This document shows, piece by piece, positions 47,347 through 57,525 of a stretch of 64,000 nt of DNA. The notes below the pieces were generated by a model. That model had not been told where the DNA came from and ran no database searches. It saw only the letters and a program-made list of their open reading frames with translations. The position numbers and the translations under genes are program-made. Each line of letters opens with the position of its first letter. The first letter of the stretch is position 1. Source of the stretch: Gammaproteobacteria bacterium (GTDB taxonomy: Bacteria; Pseudomonadota; Gammaproteobacteria; GCA-001735895); assembly GCA_030595795.1 (NCBI GenBank), contig JAUVCH010000007.1:1-64000 (forward strand). The letters run 5' to 3'.

Positions 47347-48621
47347 ATGAGTGACGACAGAAGTAAAAATAAGGACGAGAAGCTATTATATTGCTCGTTT
47401 TGCGGCAAGAGTCAGCATGAAGTCAAGAAACTGATCGCTGGCCCTTCGGTCTTTGTTTGCGACGAATGCGTCGATCTTTGTAACGATATCATTCGCGAAG
47501 AAATCCACGAAAAGAACGAAGATACAGAAAATAAGCTACCGATTCCCCACGAAATATTTACTGTTCTGGACGAATATGTCATCGGTCAGAGCCGTGCCAA
47601 GAGAGTCCTGGCTGTCGCCGTCTATAATCACTACAAACGTCTTGACGTCGGGCATGTCAAAGACGATATTGAACTTTCGAAGAGTAATATCCTGTTAATC
47701 GGGCCGACCGGTTCGGGTAAGACTCTACTAGCCGAAACCCTGGCGCGATTGCTTAATGTGCCTTTCGCTATTGCCGATGCCACCACGCTTACCGAAGCTG
47801 GCTATGTTGGTGAAGACGTCGAAAATATTATCCAGAAGCTATTGCAAAAATGCGATTATGATGTCGAAAAGGCGCAAACTGGTATCGTGTATATCGACGA
47901 AATCGACAAGATTTCGCGAAAATCAGATAATCCTTCGATCACTCGAGATGTTTCAGGCGAAGGCGTGCAGCAGGCATTATTAAAACTCATCGAAGGTACC
48001 ATTGCGTCGGTACCGCCTCAGGGCGGAAGAAAACACCCGCAGCAGGAGTTTCTACAGGTAGACACCGGTAAAATTCTATTTATCTGTGGCGGTGCGTTCT
48101 CGGGTCTCGATAAAGTGATCCTCGATCGCTCCGAAAAGGGTGGCATCGGCTTCGGTGCTGATCTGAAGAGCAAAGACCGCGAGAGTCAGTTTGGCGAAGT
48201 GATCACCAAAGTCGAGCCGGAAGATTTGATCAAATACGGACTAATCCCAGAATTTGTTGGTAGATTGCCAGTTATAGCGACTCTGGAAGAGCTAGATGAA
48301 GATGCGCTGGTCGAAATCCTTACCGAGCCTAAAAATGCGATCACCAAACAATACCAGAAAATGTTCGAAATCGAGGGCTGCGAAATCGAATTTCGCCCCG
48401 ATTCACTGAATGCTGTCGCGAAAAAAGCGATGGCTCGGAAAACAGGTGCGCGGGGTCTCCGTACCATTTTAGAGAACACACTACTCGATATTATGTACGA
48501 TCTTCCTGCCATGGAAGATGTGAGTAAGGTCGTCGTCGATGCCGCAGTTATAGAAGGCAATGCTCAGCCCTATGTCATCTATGAAGGCGGCGAAATGCAA
48601 AGAGCTGCTTCCGACGAATAA
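47347..48621 (+). CDS. clpX: ATP-dependent Clp protease ATP-binding subunit ClpX
   Basis: AAA+ unfoldase of 424 residues feeding ClpP. The N-terminal C4 zinc domain ([13 protein letters not shown] and [11 protein letters not shown]) is followed by Walker [20 protein letters not shown] near residue 118, Walker [16 protein letters not shown] and the sensor-2 region [13 protein letters not shown]. The 130-base gap after clpP may hold its own promoter. Confidence 0.97.
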   Translation: MSDDRSKNKDEKLLYCSFCGKSQHEVKKLIAGPSVFVCDECVDLCNDIIREEIHEKNEDTENKLPIPHEIFTVLDEYVIGQSRAKRVLAVAVYNHYKRLDVGHVKDDIELSKSNILLIGPTGSGKTLLAETLARLLNVPFAIADATTLTEAGYVGEDVENIIQKLLQKCDYDVEKAQTGIVYIDEIDKISRKSDNPSITRDVSGEGVQQALLKLIEGTIASVPPQGGRKHPQQEFLQVDTGKILFICGGAFSGLDKVILDRSEKGGIGFGADLKSKDRESQFGEVITKVEPEDLIKYGLIPEFVGRLPVIATLEELDEDALVEILTEPKNAITKQYQKMFEIEGCEIEFRPDSLNAVAKKAMARKTGARGLRTILENTLLDIMYDLPAMEDVSKVVVDAAVIEGNAQPYVIYEGGEMQRAASDE

Positions 48622-48660
48622 AACAATCTGATATTTGTAACGAAGTGCCTATAATCAGGG

Positions 48661-48688
48661 TTGAAAAGGCTATTTTTACAACTATATA
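48661..48688 (+). promoter_or_regulatory. Possible promoter of lon
   Basis: TTGAAA and TATATA with 16 bases between, 29 bases before the lon start. The -35 also fits the heat-shock sigma-32 box, but no convincing heat-shock -10 (CCCCAT type) follows. Confidence 0.45.
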
Positions 48689-48716
48689 AACCCGACACTC
48701 TTTATTCGAGGCTTTT

Positions 48717-51155
48717 ATGTCAGATACTCAGGATACGCCGCTCGCAGAAGAACAGGATCGACAATTAATTCCCGTTCTCCCGCTACGAGACGTTGTCGTT
48801 TACCCCCACATGGTAATCCCGCTTTTTGTTGGGCGCGATAAATCGACTCGTGCGCTCGAAGCAGCTATGGCTGACAATAAAAAGATATTGCTACTGGCAC
48901 AACGCAATGCTGAGGTTGATGATCCGGAGCAAAAAGACCTCTATAAGATCGGTACCTTGTCGACCATCCTGCAAATGCTCAAGCTGCCCGATGATACGAT
49001 CAAGGTACTGGTTGAGGGTGGCGACCGCGTCGTTGTCGATACCATACTGGAAACTAATGAATATTATTCTGCTTCGACTCAGGTTCTCGAAAAAACTGTG
49101 CTGGTTGATGATCGTGAGGCTGAAGTATTACTACGCTCGGTACTAAACCTGTTTGATCAGTACGTCAAACTCAACAAAAAAGTACCACCTGAAATATTGA
49201 CTTCGTTATCCGGAATAGATGACCCAAGTCGCCTGGCAGATACGATTGCTGCGCATATGTCGTTAAAGCTGGATGAGAAGCAGGAAATACTGGAAATCCT
49301 CGATCCACGTGCTCGAATTGAACATATTATGAGCAAAATCGAAGGCGAAATCGATTTAATGCAGATCGAAAAACGTATTCGTGGTCGCGTAAAGCAGCAA
49401 ATGGAGAAGAGCCAGCGCGAGTATTATCTGAACGAGCAAATGAAGGCGATTCAGAAAGAACTGGGTGATATGGAAGACGCGCCAAATGAAATCGAAGACC
49501 TGCAAAATAAAATCGAACAGGCTGGCATGTCGAAAGACGCCAAAGAAAAAGCCGATTCAGAACTCAATAAATTGAAAATGATGTCGCCGATGTCGGCAGA
49601 AGCAACAGTCGTACGTAACTATATCGACTGGTTGGTGAGTGTACCCTGGAAGAAAAAATCAAAAATACGAAAGGATCTCTCCCAGGCGGAAAAAGTTCTC
49701 GAAGAGGATCATTACGGTTTGGAGAAGGTCAAGGAACGAATCCTTGAGTATCTCGCAGTACAACAGCGTGTACGCAAACTAAAGGGCCCAATTTTATGTC
49801 TGGTTGGACCTCCAGGAGTCGGCAAGACTTCCATCGGCCGGTCTATTGCACGAGCGACAAATCGTAAATTTTCACGTATGTCACTTGGTGGTGTCCGCGA
49901 TGAATCAGAGATTCGTGGTCATCGTCGTACTTATATAGGATCGATGCCGGGTAAAATTATACAGAATTTATCTCGAGTAAAAGTTCGTAACCCTTTGTTT
50001 TTACTAGACGAAATAGACAAAATGGCGATGGATTTTCGCGGCGATCCGGCTTCCGCATTACTCGAGGTTCTCGATCCTGAACAAAATCATACGTTCGCCG
50101 ACCATTATTTGGAGGTCGACTTCGATCTTTCAGATGTCATGTTTGTTGCCACGTCGAATAGCATGAATATTCCTGGTCCCTTACTAGACCGAATGGAAGT
50201 TATACGCATTCCTGGATACACCGAGGACGAAAAACTTAACATAGCGCTTAAATATCTGGTGCCGAAGCAAATCCGTGAGAACGGATTGAAAGACAAGGAA
50301 ATCGATTTTCAGGAAAGTGCGGTACGTGAAATCATTCAGCGTTATACGCGAGAAGCTGGTGTACGAAATTTGGAGCGAGAGATTTCGAAAGTTTGTCGAA
50401 AAGCCGTGAAGAGCATGTTGCTGGAACCAACTTCGAAAACCATATTAGTAAATGATAAAAACATCGATAAATATCTGGGTGTTAAACGATTCCGCTTTGG
50501 TTCCGCTGAAGAAAACGATCAGGTAGGCCAGGTAACCGGTCTGGCCTGGACCGAAGTAGGCGGAGAGCTGCTTACTATTGAATCTGCCGTAGTTGATGGA
50601 AAAGGTAAATTTGTTCAAACCGGACAGCTTGGCGATGTCATGAAAGAATCCATTCAGGCCGCTTTGACGGTAGTTCGTAGCCGTGCACGAGTCCTCGGCG
50701 TTAACCCGGAGTTCAACGAAAAGAAAGACATCCACATCCACGTTCCAGAAGGTGCAACACCTAAGGATGGCCCTAGTGCAGGCGTTGGCATGTGCACTGC
50801 ACTGGTTTCTGCTCTCACTGGCATACCCGTCAAAGCCGAAGTAGCAATGACGGGTGAGATAACGCTGCGAGGTGAGGTATTGCCGATCGGTGGTTTGAAA
50901 GAAAAATTACTGGCCGCACATCGCGGCGGCATTACCACGGTATTAATCCCTTTGGAAAATGAGAAGGATCTTAGCGAGATCCCGGATAATATTAAATCCA
51001 GATTGAAAATCATCCCGGTTAGATGGATTGACCAGGTGTTTGAAGAGGCTTTAGTGCACCAACCAATTCCTTTGCCGACTAAAACAGAAGAAACTTCCGA
51101 GTCACCGAAGGTGAAATCAAAGGACAAAAAGGCGCCGGAAGTAGTCGCTCATTGA
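48717..51155 (+). CDS. lon: ATP-dependent protease Lon
   Basis: An 812-residue AAA+ protease for misfolded and regulatory proteins. N-terminal substrate domain from PVLPLRDVVVYPHMVIPLFV, Walker A VGPPGVGKTSIGRSIARAT near residue 365, Walker B PLFLLDEIDKM, and the catalytic Ser-Lys dyad in PKDGPSAGVGMCTAL near residue 690 and GGLKEKLLAAHRGG near residue 733. A charged tail of about 30 residues follows. Same position as in Pseudomonas, before hupB. Confidence 0.97.
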   Translation: MSDTQDTPLAEEQDRQLIPVLPLRDVVVYPHMVIPLFVGRDKSTRALEAAMADNKKILLLAQRNAEVDDPEQKDLYKIGTLSTILQMLKLPDDTIKVLVEGGDRVVVDTILETNEYYSASTQVLEKTVLVDDREAEVLLRSVLNLFDQYVKLNKKVPPEILTSLSGIDDPSRLADTIAAHMSLKLDEKQEILEILDPRARIEHIMSKIEGEIDLMQIEKRIRGRVKQQMEKSQREYYLNEQMKAIQKELGDMEDAPNEIEDLQNKIEQAGMSKDAKEKADSELNKLKMMSPMSAEATVVRNYIDWLVSVPWKKKSKIRKDLSQAEKVLEEDHYGLEKVKERILEYLAVQQRVRKLKGPILCLVGPPGVGKTSIGRSIARATNRKFSRMSLGGVRDESEIRGHRRTYIGSMPGKIIQNLSRVKVRNPLFLLDEIDKMAMDFRGDPASALLEVLDPEQNHTFADHYLEVDFDLSDVMFVATSNSMNIPGPLLDRMEVIRIPGYTEDEKLNIALKYLVPKQIRENGLKDKEIDFQESAVREIIQRYTREAGVRNLEREISKVCRKAVKSMLLEPTSKTILVNDKNIDKYLGVKRFRFGSAEENDQVGQVTGLAWTEVGGELLTIESAVVDGKGKFVQTGQLGDVMKESIQAALTVVRSRARVLGVNPEFNEKKDIHIHVPEGATPKDGPSAGVGMCTALVSALTGIPVKAEVAMTGEITLRGEVLPIGGLKEKLLAAHRGGITTVLIPLENEKDLSEIPDNIKSRLKIIPVRWIDQVFEEALVHQPIPLPTKTEETSESPKVKSKDKKAPEVVAH

Positions 51156-51181
51156 GTATTTAAATATTTATGAGCGATTTT
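51146..51181 (+). terminator. Possible terminator at the end of lon
   Basis: Seven-base arms CGCTCAT and ATGAGCG with an AT-rich 17-base loop that overlaps the lon stop codon, followed by ATTTTA. The loop is long and the T run short. Confidence 0.4.
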
Positions 51182-51369
51182 ACACATTTTTACCTGATTT
51201 AGGTTGACCCATAAGCCAGCTGTTGGTTTAATTCCCAGCTCTGTGGGGGGATATCCTGATAGTCATAAAAGACCATCTACGACAAAAATAAATGAGAAAA
51301 TAATTGACATTTTGTCGCGTTTCAAATACCGAAAACTAATAATTAACTTTAACCAATGGAAAAAATCAA

Positions 51370-51642
51370 ATGAATAAATCTGAACTTATTGATGCAGTAG
51401 CAAGCGCCGCCGACCTAAGCAAAGCCGACTCTGCAAAAGCTGTTGATGGCGTCATAGCTGCTGTAACACAGGCACTGAAATCGGGCGACCAGGTCACGGT
51501 AGTTGGATTCGGAACCTTCCTTGTTCGTCAGCGTGAAGCACGCGCTGGACGTAACCCTAGAACTGGCGAAACCATCCAGATTAAGGCATCAAAAGTTCCT
51601 GCATTTAAAGCTGGCAAAGCCTTAAAGGACTCTGTAAACTAG
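51370..51642 (+). CDS. hupB: DNA-binding protein HU
   Basis: A 90-residue HU subunit. It has the family start [20 protein letters not shown], the DNA-binding arm [18 protein letters not shown] and end [16 protein letters not shown]. It packages DNA as a dimer. A TTGACA box at 51304-51309 could be its -35, though the -10 is poor. Two tRNA genes follow directly. Confidence 0.97.
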   Translation: MNKSELIDAVASAADLSKADSAKAVDGVIAAVTQALKSGDQVTVVGFGTFLVRQREARAGRNPRTGETIQIKASKVPAFKAGKALKDSVN

Positions 51643-51660
51643 CGCGCCTTCAGCTACACC

Positions 51661-51736
51661 GGGTGCTTAGCTCAGCTGGGAGAGCATCGCCCTTACAAGG
51701 CGAGGGTCGGGGGTTCGATCCCCTCAGCACCCACCA
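51661..51736 (+). tRNA. tRNA-Val (anticodon TAC)
   Basis: Seventy-six bases; acceptor GGGTGCT with AGCACCC, anticodon loop CTTACAA, T-loop TTCGATC, encoded CCA. It starts 18 bases after hupB and is likely co-transcribed, as in Pseudomonas. Confidence 0.97.
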
Positions 51737-51747
51737 AATACTAATCA

Positions 51748-51824
51748 GGAGTGGTAGTTCAGTTGGTTAGAATACCGGCCTGTCACGCCGGTGGTCGCGG
51801 GTTCGAGTCCCGTCCACTCCGCCA
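51748..51824 (+). tRNA. tRNA-Asp (anticodon GTC)
   Basis: Seventy-seven bases; acceptor GGAGTGG with CCACTCC, anticodon loop CTGTCAC, T-loop TTCGAGT, encoded CCA. An AGCGCTC/GGGCGCT hairpin follows at 51833-51851, without a T run. Confidence 0.97.
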
Positions 51825-51905
51825 TCATTGATAGCGCTCATCACGGGCGCTTCAACCTCAGTATTTTGATATCTTTTTTATAACCTGATCTGGTGCAGAT
51901 TAATC

Positions 51906-53801
51906 ATGTTGCAAGCAATTAGAGATAAAACAAGTGGGTGGATCGCTTACTTCATTGTCTTCCTGATCAGTCTTACCTTCGCTTTATTCGGTATAGGATC
52001 CTATTTTGGTGGAGGCGAAGCAGCGCCTGCTGCTATTGTAAATGGCCAGGAAATAAGTACTCAAAATCTTGATACTGCTTACTCGAATTATCGCCGACGC
52101 CTAGCCGAAGTTTTCGGTGGAACAATACCAGCCGGGTTTAGCGATGAATCAATCATGAAAAACCAGGTATTGAGTCAATTAATCGAAGAATACGCGCTTC
52201 GATCCCATGCCGATCAGAAACGCTATCGTATCGGTAATCAGCAACTCAATGAAAATATTCGTTCGATGGACGTCTTCCAAACTGACGGAAAATTTGATGC
52301 TGAGATATACCAGAGGCAGGTTCGTTCGCTTGGCTATACGAAAGCTGGGTTCGAGCAGGAATTACGCCAGACTCAGGCTATGCAGCAACTACAGGCAGGC
52401 ATTGGGGCAACCGCATTCACGACACCGGTTAGCGCAAATAAACTGGCCAGCCTAACGAATCAAACCAGACATATTCGTATCGTGACCAAAAAGTTCGATG
52501 ATGAAAATTTTATAGTTGATGAGGTTGAAATAGTCGATCAATTCGAATCGAATTCTGCGAGTTATATGACTGAAGAGCAGGTTAAGATCAACTATATTGA
52601 AATTAGTCTCGGAGCTTTGAAATCATCGATTGAGGTCGACGAGGATCAACTCCGATCAAGGTACGAACAAAATAGAGACACTTACACTAGCGCGGAAACT
52701 CGCACTGCCAGCCATATATTGTTAACAGTACCTGGCGATGCTACTGATATCCAAAGCGAAGAGGTGAAAAATAAATTAGTGGAGATTAAGGCTCAGATAA
52801 ATTCGGGAGCCGATTTTGCTGATTTAGCCCGCCAAAATTCTGAAGATTCGATCTCAGGTAGCGAAGGTGGAGACCTGGGTGAAATCGAACGGGGCATGAT
52901 GGTGCAGCCTTTCGAGACTGTTTTGTTTGGAATGACAGCCGGTGAAGTAAGTGATCCCGTGAAGACATCTTTCGGTTGGCATTTGATAAATTTGCACGAA
53001 GTGAGCGGAGCAGGAACACGCTCATTTGACGAGGTTCGGGACGAGCTGGCGGATGAGCTTAAAATTGAATTGGCTGAGAGTCAGATATACGACCTCACAG
53101 AAAATTTGGCGAATCTGGCATACGAACAACCCGATTCACTGGAATCAGCCGCCGAACAACTTGATTTAAAGCTTCAGACTTCTGGCTGGTTTAGCCGATA
53201 TACCGGTGAAGGTATTGCTACCGAAGCTGGGATTCGATCCGCAGCTTTCTCAAGTGAAGTGCTCAATCAGAGAATCAATAGCGAAGCCATCGAATTAGGC
53301 GATAGTCGAATCATATTTATACACTTGAGTGAACACAAACCCGCCGCAGCGAAATTGTTTGAAGCGGTTAAAGATGAAATTCTCGTTAAACTAAAAGGCA
53401 GTAAGGCGCGTGAAGAAAATCTCGCACAGGGAAAGCAGGCTCTGGAAAGTATAGGAGCTGGGCAGTCTCTAGATGATACGGCAAGTCAATGGCAGGTAGA
53501 AGTTCTCGATGCTGGTTTGGTTGGCAGGAGCGGTAGTGATCAGGTCGATGGAGATCTCCTGAAATTGGCGTTTACCATGAAAAAGCCACAGGGTAGCCCT
53601 GTTTACGAGGGTTTTCCTCATGCCAACGGTGATTACTCACTAGTCGAATTGATTGGGGTAGAAACAGACGCTAGTCAAACCTCCGATGATCAACTCGTAT
53701 CGCTGACTTCAGCTAGAGCATCCCAGGAGTATCAATCAGTACTGAAATTACTCGCCAGTCAGGCAGAAGTTGTCCGTACTCCTTTGAGTGAGTTGGAGTA
53801 G
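51906..53801 (+). CDS. ppiD: Periplasmic folding chaperone PpiD
   Basis: A 631-residue protein anchored by one N-terminal helix (WIAYFIVFLISLTFALFGIG, residues 12-31) with a large periplasmic part: a SurA-like chaperone region and a parvulin domain at about 265-365 (TASHILLTVPGD, GGDLGEIERGMMVQPFE, SFGWHLINLHEV). It helps newly exported proteins at the Sec channel. It ends convergent with fabI. Confidence 0.94.
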   Translation: MLQAIRDKTSGWIAYFIVFLISLTFALFGIGSYFGGGEAAPAAIVNGQEISTQNLDTAYSNYRRRLAEVFGGTIPAGFSDESIMKNQVLSQLIEEYALRSHADQKRYRIGNQQLNENIRSMDVFQTDGKFDAEIYQRQVRSLGYTKAGFEQELRQTQAMQQLQAGIGATAFTTPVSANKLASLTNQTRHIRIVTKKFDDENFIVDEVEIVDQFESNSASYMTEEQVKINYIEISLGALKSSIEVDEDQLRSRYEQNRDTYTSAETRTASHILLTVPGDATDIQSEEVKNKLVEIKAQINSGADFADLARQNSEDSISGSEGGDLGEIERGMMVQPFETVLFGMTAGEVSDPVKTSFGWHLINLHEVSGAGTRSFDEVRDELADELKIELAESQIYDLTENLANLAYEQPDSLESAAEQLDLKLQTSGWFSRYTGEGIATEAGIRSAAFSSEVLNQRINSEAIELGDSRIIFIHLSEHKPAAAKLFEAVKDEILVKLKGSKAREENLAQGKQALESIGAGQSLDDTASQWQVEVLDAGLVGRSGSDQVDGDLLKLAFTMKKPQGSPVYEGFPHANGDYSLVELIGVETDASQTSDDQLVSLTSARASQEYQSVLKLLASQAEVVRTPLSELE

Positions 53802-53822
53802 AGCTTTTCAGTTAGCTCTTTT
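53800..53822. terminator. Weak terminator between ppiD and fabI
   Basis: Six-base arms AGAGCT and AGCTCT with an eight-base loop, overlapping the ppiD stop and followed by TTTT on the plus strand. Could serve ppiD; short stem. Confidence 0.35.
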
Positions 53823-53825
53823 CGA

Positions 53826-54614
53826 TTAGGAATCGAGCACACCCATACTGACAATATTGTAGCCAGAGTCGACGTAGATATTCTCGCCGGTTATACCTGA
53901 GGCCAGGTCAGAGCATAGGAATGCACCGGTATTTCCGACCTGTTCCGTCGTGACATTACGCCTCAGCGGTGCATTGTGCGAAACTTCGTCCAGAATCTTC
54001 TTGAAATTACCGATACCTGCTGACGCTAGCGTTTTTATTGGACCGGCAGAAATCGAATTCACTCTAATGCCTTCCGGCCCCAGCGCGGCGGCCAGATAGC
54101 GCACATTGGCTTCCAGGCTGGCTTTGGCAACACCCATTATGTTGTAGTTCGGGAGGGCGCGTTCAGAACCGAGATAAGACATAGTTATTATTGCACCGTT
54201 GGTGTTTTGCATCATTGGCCTGGCGGCCTTCGCCATCGCAGTTAAACTATATGAGCTAATATCGTGCGCGAGACGGAATCCTTCGCGGTCAAGATTCTCC
54301 AGATAATCACCATCGAGCGCTTCGCGCGGTGCGAATGCTATCGAGTGAACCAAAATGTCTAAAGAGTCCCAGTGTTTACCCAGCGATTCGAATAAACCAG
54401 TGATGTCCTCATCGATAGCAACGTCACAGGGCAGTACGATGTCGGAATTAAATTCGGCTGCGAATTTTTCCACTCTTGGTTTTAATTTATCGTTGGGATA
54501 ACTAAAAGCGAGTTCGGCACCTTCACGAAACATGGCTTGAGCAATACCATAAGCGATTGATCGGTTACTGGCTATGCCTGCAATAAGTGCTTTTTTACTC
54601 GCTAGAAATCCCAT
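53826..54614 (-). CDS. fabI: Enoyl-ACP reductase FabI
   Basis: NADH-dependent enzyme of 262 residues for the last step of each fatty-acid elongation round. The start [20 protein letters not shown] and the catalytic Tyr-x6-Lys pair in [20 protein letters not shown] near residue 155-162 are those of FabI, the triclosan target. Same neighbour (ppiD) as in Pseudomonas. Divergent from the broken cysI-like gene. Confidence 0.96.
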   Translation of the reverse strand: MGFLASKKALIAGIASNRSIAYGIAQAMFREGAELAFSYPNDKLKPRVEKFAAEFNSDIVLPCDVAIDEDITGLFESLGKHWDSLDILVHSIAFAPREALDGDYLENLDREGFRLAHDISSYSLTAMAKAARPMMQNTNGAIITMSYLGSERALPNYNIMGVAKASLEANVRYLAAALGPEGIRVNSISAGPIKTLASAGIGNFKKILDEVSHNAPLRRNVTTEQVGNTGAFLCSDLASGITGENIYVDSGYNIVSMGVLDS

Positions 54615-54836
54615 AATTGTTCCTGATTATTAAAGTGATATTTTCTCAATGTAGGCTACGTCTTGCAATCAATAATTCCTGCCTCAATATCTGGAGGACA
54701 CTTTATCTATATCAAATAAATTGCTATTCATCGAGGCTATATTATTTTATCGAATATATTATCTAAAAATATCGTTTTTTAGCAATTTTACGCTGAGCTA
54801 TATTTGTCGGACTTCAAGCACAGGTTATAGACAAGT

Positions 54837-56484
54837 ATGTACGCCTACAATCAAATCAACCAACAGTTAGTCGACGAACGCGTCAATCAATTTCGTGACC
54901 AAACGAATCGATATCTCGCAGGTAAACTCGATGAGGAGGTTTACAAACAGCTACGCCTGAGAAATGGTCTTTATGTCCAGCGGCACGCACCAATGCTCAG
55001 GGTGGCCGTACTCTACGGTGTTCTCAATGCTCAACAAATGCGTAGTCTTGCTAGCATCGCCAGGGACTATGACAGGGGCTAGGCGCATGTAACCACTCGA
55101 CAGAACTTTCAATTTAACTGGCCGGAACTCAGTGACGTGCCCGAGATACTGCAGGAGCTGGCGAATGTTCAAATGCACGCTATTCAAACTAGTGGCAATT
55201 GTATTCGTAATGTAACCTCAGATCCGTTGGCTGGTGTCGCAATAGACGAGATAGAGGATCCAAGAATCTGGTGCGAACTAATTAGACAATGGTCGACGCT
55301 GCATCCAGAATTTTCGTTTTTACCGCGCAAATTTAAATTCGCGGTAACAGGCTCTAGTGAGGACCGAGTTGCATCGCAGGTGCACGATATTGGTTTACAA
55401 CTCATTCGTAACGAATTCAGCGAAATTGGTTTCAAGGTCACGGTTGGTGGCGGTCTGGGACGCACTCCGGTGATCGGTAAGGTAATTAATCCGTTTCTGA
55501 CGAGACTTGATTTAATCAGCTATCTTGAAGCGATCCTACGAGTTTATAATCTCCATGGTCGGCGGGACAACCTTTACAAAGCGCGTATCAAGATATTGGT
55601 GAATGCCATTGGTATCGATCAATTTCGTGATCAGGTCGATGCTGAATGGCAACAGATAAGCGAGTCCGATCTTAAGCTAGACCCGTTGCATATTCAGCAG
55701 GTAGCAGACTCGTTTCTGACTCACGAGTACCGGAATTTACCGGCAGAAGATGACACGCTAAAAAGTCAGCTCTATACCAACCCGATCTTCTCGACCTGGT
55801 ATCGACAAAATACCCGGACTCACAAAATTGCGGGTTATCGCATCGTCTATTTGTCGTTAAAGGATCATGGCATGGCACCGGGTGACATTTCCGAACACCA
55901 GCTTGATACGGTTGCTGACTTAGCGGATCAATATAGTTTGGGTGAAATACGAACCACCTATTCGCAAAATCTAATACTGGCTCAGGTTGAACAGTCAGAA
56001 CTATTTCAGCTTTGGCAGGCACTACATAAACTAAAACTGGCCACGCCAAATATAGCAACGGTGAATGACATCATCTGCTGCCCAGGATTTGATTTTTGCG
56101 CACTCGCGAATGCGACCTCTATCGATGTCTCTGAGGATATTATGCGGCGTTTCGGCAAACTCGATCATGGGGAGACTTACGATTAACATTTCCGGCTGTA
56201 TGAACGCTTGTGGGCACCATCACGTTGGCCATATCGGACTGCTCGGCGTCGATAAAAAGGGTGAGGACTGGTATCAGATTACACTCGGAGGCTCGGCGTC
56301 TAACCATACTGCATTGGGTAAGGTGCTCGGGCCAGCAGTGGCCAAAGCCCATATCGGGCAGGCGGTAGAGGACATTATCCATACCTATGTCGGATTACGC
56401 GAACAGGGAGAAACTTTTATACAGACACTGAACCGTATTGGGCGAACCCCTTTTAAGGAGAAAGTTTATGTCGGCACTTATTGA
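54837..56484 (+). pseudogene. cysI: Assimilatory sulfite reductase hemoprotein (CysI-like), broken by a stop and a frameshift
   Basis: The gene would encode a siroheme/[4Fe-4S] nitrite/sulfite reductase of about 548 residues. Two lesions break it. First, TAG at 55080-55082 (codon 82) replaces the expected Tyr of YDRGYGH; the same frame continues straight on with VTTRQNFQFNWPEL. Second, the G run at 56169-56172 has four G where three would restore the frame: the text leaves frame after RRFGKLDHG and resumes in the next frame as RLTINISGCMNACGHHHVGH. Total length minus one base divides by three. Cluster ligands (CCPGFDFC and CMNACG) and siroheme-site sequence are otherwise preserved, so decay looks recent, or part of it is a sequence error. 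The DUF934 gene follows with overlap. Confidence 0.85.
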
Positions 56485-56953
56485 TACTCGACAACGGATT
56501 GAGGATCGCTGGATACGATTGACTGATGATCAGGATATCGAGGATCAATCCCATATCATTGTTAGTTTGCATCGACTAATACGAGACTGGCACCAGTTAC
56601 AGCTACAGGAGATTTCGATAGCCGTCGAAATAGGTGCTGACGCGGTCGTGGAGGATGTACTATTTGCATTGCCGAAATTAGAAATGATCGTGTTGCACTT
56701 CGAAGCGTTTGCCGATGGTCGGGCGTTCAGTCAGGCAAAACTACTCAGGGATCGATATGGGTTTAGCGGTGATATACGAGCTCGGGGTGATGTTATACGC
56801 GATCAGCTCGCGTTTATGCAGCGGTGTGGCTTCAATCAGTTTGAAATTGGTGATGATGAGGATTCCGAGCTAGCCTTACTGGCCTTCAATGAAATTTCGT
56901 TAGGTTGCCAATCTGATCTAAATCGTATTGCGGGTAAGCGGGGTTTTCGATAA
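56468..56953 (+). CDS. DUF934 protein, sulfite reductase accessory gene
   Basis: A 161-residue protein of the DUF934 family, regularly found directly behind this CysI type in Pseudomonas and relatives. Conserved parts are visible: IVLHFEAFADGRAFSQAKLL, RDRYGFSGDIRARGDVIRDQ and CGFNQFEI. Its exact role in sulfite reduction is unknown. ATG 56468 is set by AAGGAG seven bases upstream; the frame opens 30 bases earlier. It overlaps the end of the cysI-like reading frame by 17 bases. It looks intact although cysI is broken. The cysH gene that often follows is missing. Confidence 0.88.
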   Translation: MSALIDTRQRIEDRWIRLTDDQDIEDQSHIIVSLHRLIRDWHQLQLQEISIAVEIGADAVVEDVLFALPKLEMIVLHFEAFADGRAFSQAKLLRDRYGFSGDIRARGDVIRDQLAFMQRCGFNQFEIGDDEDSELALLAFNEISLGCQSDLNRIAGKRGFR

Positions 56954-56957
56954 TTTG

Positions 56958-57353
56958 TCAGGTAAATAATCGTTCCAGAGCCTCGGGCACAAAAGGACGG
57001 CCACGCTGATTGATCGAAGTGCCGGTAACCAGTGCCTGGAGCATCAGCTTATTATCGCTTAAACGATAAATATCCTGGGTAAACTGAAACCTTACTCGAG
57101 ATAGTCGTGTGAGATTGCTTTTGACTACGAAGGCGTCATTATTTTGCAGAGAGTCCCGATAATCGAGCTCAGCCCGAACTACCACCAAATTAATGCCTTT
57201 AGCGGTCATTTCGGCAAAATTGATTCCTTCTGCCTGTAAATATTCGTGGCGCGCGTGTTCAAGGTAGTTTTGATATACCGCGTTGTTAACAACACCCTGC
57301 ATGTCGCATTCATAATCCCTGACTATAAATTCCAGGCTGTGTAGATATTCCAT
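56958..57353 (-). CDS. Acyl-CoA thioesterase (4HBT/YbgC-like)
   Basis: A 131-residue hot-dog fold thioesterase. The N-terminal signature VRDYECDMQGVVNNAVYQNY with LEHARHEYL holds the catalytic Asp region of the 4-hydroxybenzoyl-CoA thioesterase family. It likely hydrolyses a short or medium acyl-CoA in the cytoplasm; substrate unknown. Ends four bases from the DUF934 stop on the opposite strand. Confidence 0.87.
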   Translation of the reverse strand: MEYLHSLEFIVRDYECDMQGVVNNAVYQNYLEHARHEYLQAEGINFAEMTAKGINLVVVRAELDYRDSLQNNDAFVVKSNLTRLSRVRFQFTQDIYRLSDNKLMLQALVTGTSINQRGRPFVPEALERLFT

Positions 57354-57525
57354 GAGCTTTTATTTTAGAAAAAAGTAGTCTATCAAATAACTAAAAATTA
57401 TGTCCAGAGACCCCAGATAAAAAAACTGGTAATAAGAAATTCTTTTAAGCATCTAAGTTTTTATTCGATTGCCGCGTGTCAATTTAAGCTATCCTGATCT
57501 TGTTCAAATTAACTAGTAGAAGGAT

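Noticed and set aside
51833-51851. Hairpin after tRNA-Asp as terminator
   Set aside because: Good stem but no T run follows; could be a processing structure, so not called.
55080-55082. TAG in the cysI-like gene as a recoded amino acid (for example pyrrolysine) or programmed read-through
   Set aside because: The site is a plain Tyr position, a second lesion exists in the same gene, and no recoding signal or machinery is seen.
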